Positions 58,855 through 64,000 of a stretch of 64,000 nucleotides of DNA are shown here, one piece after another. The notes under the pieces were generated by a model, which made no database searches, had not been told where the DNA came from, and saw nothing but the letters and a program-made list of their open reading frames with translations. The position numbers and the translations under genes were made by a program. The stretch spans positions 23,628,426-23,692,425 of the forward strand of contig CM018050.1 of assembly GCA_008638375.1 (NCBI GenBank), written 5' to 3'. The stretch's first letter is position 1; each line of letters opens with the position of its first letter. The stretch comes from Nyssa sinensis (Eukaryota; Streptophyta; Magnoliopsida; Cornales; Nyssaceae).

Positions 58855-59111
58855 GTGACAGTGTCGATCACGGCCTCTAATCTACTTAGAGTGGATTGTG
58901 AGTCGCGACACATGAGATCTTATAAAAATAAGATTAAAATTTTATTTTCACAAAAAATATCATGTCGTTATATCACATTAATTATATTATATCATCGTAT
59001 CATTTCAGGATAATAAAAGTTTCGCCAACATTTGGGTGAGAAACGGAGAGAGAAAGAGGGGAGAGAAAGTCCATTTGGCTATTCTGTCTTCAAATATGTG
59101 GACCCCTTGTT

Positions 59112-59116
<5 letters not shown>

Positions 59117-59148
<32 letters not shown>
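59117..59148. repeat. (AT)n microsatellite
   Basis: Sixteen AT units without interruption. Confidence 0.97.
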
Positions 59149-59149
<1 letters not shown>

Positions 59150-59600
59150 GATTATATTAATGCGAAGGGATACCACTAGGATATCACTCAAGGTCCCAAA
59201 GTGTGAATATCACCTAGAAGGGGGGGTTGAATAGGTAGGTCTTGAATTAAAATTTCTTTAAAGTTAATTTCTATTCTTGGTTAAAGACAATTGATGACAC
59301 AATCAACAAAATCACTCAACGTGACTAATCTAACATTTATGCCCATCCACCAATGAATTCACCAAGAATCATCCACATGTACCAACCTATCAAACTTCAC
59401 CCAATGGATCAAACTAACTTGATTTTATACACAATTTTAACAATTCAAAGCAAAATCAACTAAGTGATCAATTTATGATTTCAATCAAGTTTTCAATTTA
59501 TCAAATTAATGAACAATTATGAATTTCATGAAAACTCAATTTCTAAATTTAAGAGAAAACATTTCAATTAAAGCACATAGTAAATTGAAAGAGATAAAGA

Positions 59601-59644
59601 AAGAGAGGGAGAGAGAGAGAGAGGGAGAGAGAGAGAGAGAGAGA
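59601..59644. repeat. (GA)n microsatellite
   Basis: About 20 GA units with two GGGA interruptions. Confidence 0.95.
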
Positions 59645-60140
59645 TTACAAACCGATTGATGACGAAAAAACCTAACAAGGACAACAATCCTTAGAGTAAA
59701 ACTCCGGAGCCAGGCCAATGCTCAAGGAAGGATTCCATTATGATGGAAAGTGCAATACAACGAATATACAAACGAGCTAAGTACCTCAATCTATTTTCTC
59801 ATCTATTACATCTTTAAATTCCCTTTGAGTCCTCAAGAGTGTCATAGTCGAACCTTCAAACAACCAAAGTCTTCCATAATCTTAGACTCCTCTGATCAAG
59901 CCGCTCAAAAATCGCGAATCCTCATGACCTCGGTGTCTATCGATCGCTCAACATCGAATCCTCAAGCTTGAACTCCATCTATCATCAATGGTGCATTTGA
60001 CGTGAAGCAAGGCTTTTTGATCTAATTTGGATCTTATGGATAATCTAGACTAATCAATGAATAAGAGTAGAGATGATTATGAATGGCATGTATGAATGAT
60101 CTCTCACAAGAACTTCATGATCTATCAACAATCCCCACTC

Positions 60141-61195
60141 TTACAAATGGTTACAGTGTGACAAAAAAAAATAGATATAATTGTCGAAAAAAAATGGATT
60201 TTTGAACATAATAATTAACAATCTTTGAGCTAAAATTAAAGTGGGTCCCACACATTAATTTTTGTGTGTCCATATGGGAATGTGTTTTCCTCTATGAGGA
60301 GATTAAGATCATACATTAGGTTGCTCAAAATCATTAAGGAGTGAATGAGAAATTATCTCCAAATATCACCACTTGAAAATGGTAACAAAGCTTGAAGCTT
60401 ATGGAAAGCTTATGTCCCACATAGGATAGGTACAAGGCTTTTAAAGAGTATATATACATTTTTCTTGGAGGAGGGATTGGGCCCCAAGAGGTACCCAAGT
60501 TTTGTGGAAGGGGGAGGACCTAGCACATGCTTGGTTCACCACACACGCGCGCACATGCCGCCGCTGTATATATATCTTTTAGAAAAAAAATTAATTTAAA
60601 TAATTTTTCATTAAACACTGTCGTTTTGTTACTATTAAAAATAAATCAAAATGCCATCGTTTAGTTACCAGATTATTTAATACCAAAAATGTCACGATTT
60701 TGCGGTTACATTTTTTGGTTTTGGTTTGAATCCAAAATGACGTCGTTTTGCGATTACGTTGGTTTGAATTTTGACTGAACAATCATCTTATTCATTGGGT
60801 GCGACTGTGTCTGTTCATCATGAACAGACACATTTGAACCTTCATGTCTGTACCAAATAGGCACGAAGAGGTCTATAAATACACACACATTTATTGCATA
60901 TAGAATTTATTCAAAGATATACATTCTTTGTGTCAGTTTAGAGAGAGTTTCAAGTCACTGTTTTCTAGTTCGTTGTGCACTGAAGTTTGGGTGCTTCACC
61001 TTCAAATACGTTGATCATTGTATCTTGGGAGATGGACGACCAAGAGCTCGTAAGCACTACTGCGAGGGCCGTAATTCATCTTAAGGACATTGTATTAAAC
61101 ACAAGCCTTGATCCTTTGGTTTTCCAGTTTCTGAAAGTGTTTCTGTGTTGTTTCCATTACTGTTTTCTTATACTGTAAAATGATTTTTCTATTTT
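60141..61195 (+). other. Possible copia LTR remnant
   Basis: Retrotransposon-LTR-like layout: CTTATGTCCCACATAGG (about 60410), a TATA-like TCTATAAATACAC (60871-60883), then a transcribed-leader-like region ending near CATCTTAAGGAC and TGGTTTTCCAGTTTCTG (61075-61135). I found no clear terminal TG/CA pair, TSD or partner LTR. Four diverged copies of an AAAATG-C-TCG-TTTTG motif occur at about 60605-60760. The call rests on general layout only. Confidence 0.28.
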
Positions 61196-61316
61196 CAGTT
61201 TTAGTTTTTGCTTTAAAACAAACAACTTATATTGTTGTGTTTTAAAATAACATTCTCTATATTTGTTTTTTCTTTCTTTCTTTTCTGGTTTGATTCTAGT
61301 TTTTCAAAGAACAGAA

Positions 61317-61361
61317 ATATATATATATATATATATATATAATAGATTCTATTTTAAACTG

Positions 61362-61409
<48 letters not shown>
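61317..61409. repeat. Two (AT)n microsatellites
   Basis: (AT)12 at 61317-61341 and about (AT)20 at 61368-61409, separated by 26 bp. Confidence 0.95.
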
Positions 61410-61411
<2 letters not shown>

Positions 61412-64000
61412 AATAACAATAACAACATCTATGCATAGATCTGTTGAAATATAGAGAGAACTCTAGTTGATAGCAGTTGGAATATGCACGAAGAGATTGG
61501 AAACAAAGATGATGGATTTGAACAAAATGATATAAAAAAATAAGAAGTGATTTACCTCTGATTGGACTGTTGTTCGTGAAAAAGCCTTGAATTGATCTAC
61601 AGGTGGTCGGATGGAACTTTTAACGATGGTTTCTCTGAATATTTTACCAAAAATTGTACGACTATTACCTTTGATGGACGCTCAAAATCAGATAACGATG
61701 AAAAGTTTTAAAATTGAAGAATGACATTATGGCTTTGTTATTAGTATGTGTGTAAATTGGAAGACTGAGTGAAAAAGTGAAGAAGTAAAAGAAGGTGTGA
61801 TTTGAATTTTTTTTTTGGATTGTGTAATTGAAAGATTATGAAAAAGTAAAATTGAAAAATAAGGAAGAAATGTGAGGGGGGGGGGGGGGGTTGGTGTTCT
61901 GGACTTGGGAAATAAGGAAGTAACAGGGGTTGCTTAGGCCTTTTTTTTTAGTTATTAAAATTTTGGAAAATAAGGAATTAAAAGTGGATTTGGAAAGTAA
62001 AAAGGAATCTAACTGAATAATTTTATTTTTTGAAACAATGGGTTATTTAGGTTGGTCTTGTTTTTAGTTATTAAAAATTTGAAAAATATGGAAGGAAAAT
62101 TAGATTTGAAAAAAAAGAGTATGAAACTGAATAATATTTTTTTGGAAATGAAAATAAAAAAAAAGTATCGAATTGAATTGAATTTTTAATTTTAAATTTA
62201 ATTGAGAATAAAGAGGATATAATAAAAAGTACGTAAGTCTTTAAAGAGTGTGCCATATAAGATTTAAAATTAAAGAAAAAAAAGTGTCGGTCCCGTTTTA
62301 ATTTATACGTTAATCCTATGTTTGTTTGCCGACTTAACTCTTGATCACCCTGTAAAATTAGTATTTGGATAAAAAATGAAGGGGTTCACTAACAATATCG
62401 AAAATAAATAATAACCAATAGTGTAGATAAAATAATGAAAAAAATTTATTAAAATTATTAATCCTATCATTATTAGTAAAAAGAATAATTAATTTATTTT
62501 TATCTAATCTATAAAACAAATATGGTTTAAACAATGCCACTTAAGATTAAAAATTTAGACTTTAAAAAGTGTGTCATATTAATTTGTCATTATAGTTAAA
62601 ATTTTATATAAAAATTATATTTGTAAAACAATTGTCAATTTTTTTTTTTAAAAAATGATAGAATATTATTGACAAATAAAATACTAATAGAAAAAATGAT
62701 AAAAGAAATTCACCCCAAGCTATATAAAAATTAAATTGATGAAACATTTGTCAATTCTAACTCAACAAGAAAAAAAGATTTTAAGTCCCGTAGAAAGTGA
62801 AGGAGGACTTGTGTAATTTGATTTGATTTAATTTTTTTCAATGAAAAATGGCCCTGTGGGGCCCAACAAGCACCACTATTATTGGATGATAGAGAAGCAT
62901 TTATTGAAGGAGTAGATTCCCGCTGCCCCGTGGATTAAGGCACTCAAAAGTCTCCATGACATCAATTGCCATATGTACACAGTACATTTATTAGCTATCT
63001 GTTACCACCATTTCTAATTGTTTAAGCGGCTCATGGGTAAACGCAGTTTCAATCTTAAATAATTTGAATTAAATAGTGTGTCTTCAAACCAAGTAGAAAT
63101 ATTTATACATCTGTTATAATTTTAGTGAGTGATTCATGCATTTATATGCATATTATATAATTATTTAATTTTTAAAAAATAAAGCTTAAATAAATCAAAA
63201 AATATATGTATATTATATATGTGATAATTTGTAATTAAGATATCCACTTAAATAAAAAAAAATTTCTTCTACGAAATTTAAAACTAAAAAATTATCCATT
63301 TAAATTTATGATCTATTTGTGGTATTTAATAAATATGAATGACAGAAGAATTTGTATTTAGATTTTTTATTTTTGTTTTGATATTCCAAAATAAAAGGGG
63401 ATGGAGAAAGTATATAAAATTTATAAAATCATGTGGCTCATGAACTCAAATCATTCAAAAATAAAAGAACATTAATATAGCTTATAATTTTAGAAGTATT
63501 ATTCTTCAGGATCGGGTCCTTATAATTAGAAGCTTAAAATGTTAAAGTGGCAACTCTAGATAATACCTTTTTTAATATTAATATACTTTTTTACTTTATC
63601 TCCTATATATATTATATTTATTTTTGTAATGTAAAATTTATAGATAATTAATAAAAAGTCTCTCAAAATAAGTGTTTCAAGGTTATTGTCCAATAAAAAA
63701 ACTTTTTAATTCCAAAAATCTCTAATTTTTAAATTTATCGAGACCAAGTCCAATATGACTGATGTGGCATCATCATTTTTTTTATTCACAAATTTTTCCT
63801 AATTTCTCCTTTTGTGTTTTCTCAAATCCTGATTAAGCCATCGGGACAACATTTCGGATCAATCTTAAAAATATGTGTAATATTTTTTTAAGGAATTTCT
63901 CAAAATAGAGAATTTTCTCTGTCTAAGAAAATAGAGAATTTTCTCTATCTTGATTTTGTGGACAAAATTTTTGATGAAAATTCTTTGTCAAAAAAACACG
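61410..64000. other. AT-rich DNA, no gene seen
   Basis: A run of 15 G occurs at 61876-61890. The rest is strongly AT-rich without recognisable frames, RNA genes or element ends. The last 120 bp contain a short direct repeat AAATAGAGAATTTTCTCT (about 63904 and 63930). Confidence 0.5.

Larger units (their letters stand above)
51102..58910 (+). mobile_element. Long solo LTR (outer), interrupted by a nested LTR
   Basis: Starts TGTAACATCCCGACTCAATT and ends TGTGAGTCGCGACA, flanked by a perfect 5-bp duplication CATGA (51097-51101 and 58911-58915). The start resembles that of the solo LTR at 19412 (TGTAACACCCCGACTCGATT). Repeated blocks of the type CATTCTGGACTCAACGG(T/C) and AAAATGCCC (53230-53760) also resemble LTR sequence at 23600-23800. 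An LTR-like AGCTCACTCCATATTT and TTTCAGGTAGCAC occurs near 55050-55090. No gag-pol sequence is present. Removing the nested element leaves about 4.7 kb, the longest LTR in the window. Confidence 0.82.
58916..60140. other. Repeat-rich DNA, no gene seen
   Basis: Contains (AT)n at 59117-59148 and (GA)n at 59601-59644. The stretch at 59205-59250, TATCACCTAGAAGGGGGG followed by TTGAATAGG, resembles a common plant repeat edge, but I could not define an element. No coding motif. Confidence 0.4.

Overview
This window is a stretch of nuclear genome from a flowering plant, most likely a eudicot (inference). It is AT-rich, its genes are split by introns, it has long poly-A/T and (AT)n, (CT)n and (AAT)n microsatellites, and most of it is nested plant transposons. 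I found no tRNA, rRNA, CRISPR or prokaryotic feature. Only one gene looks intact: a receptor-like kinase of the LRK10L (rust-resistance kinase Lr10-like) family on the minus strand at 43086-47252.

Layout, left to right. 1-2852: decayed Ty3/gypsy gag-pol with an LTR tail. 3723-8289: decayed Ty1/copia element (Tork/TNT1-like) on the minus strand with both LTRs. 9620-10861: non-autonomous Mutator-like element with a perfect 9-bp target-site duplication (TSD). 10871-19406: gene-poor DNA with one copy of a dispersed 1.4-kb segment (15176-16615) and a tandemly duplicated gene-like stretch (18387-19362). 19412-26193: long solo LTR (TSD CGACT) with a second, oppositely oriented solo LTR nested in it (22389-25417, TSD GCATG), which splits a minisatellite. 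28115-42683: a putative 14.6-kb non-autonomous Helitron on the minus strand with pieces of at least four unrelated host genes: WNK kinase 3' exons, TPX2 middle exons, a U-box PUB43/44-like gene and histone H3. It also holds a TRIM retroelement and two hAT MITEs. Its 3' end abuts what looks like the 5' end of a related Helitron. 43086-47252: the LRK10L gene, with five in-phase mini-exons between ectodomain and transmembrane exons. 47318-48630: solo LTR (TSD ACTAG) only 65 bp upstream of that gene's ATG. 49684-50200: one end of a CACTA transposon. 51102-58910: another long solo LTR (TSD CATGA) with a nested LTR of the same family as the one at 22389, in the opposite orientation. 58916-64000: AT-rich sequence with microsatellites and weak LTR-like pieces.

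The genes do not form an operon or pathway. The biology here is genome turnover: repeated insertion, solo-LTR formation, gene-fragment capture by a Helitron, and exon and intron duplication in a likely immune-type receptor kinase. Perfect TSDs fix several boundaries to the base. Family names rest on recognised motifs and remembered family features, not on any database search.
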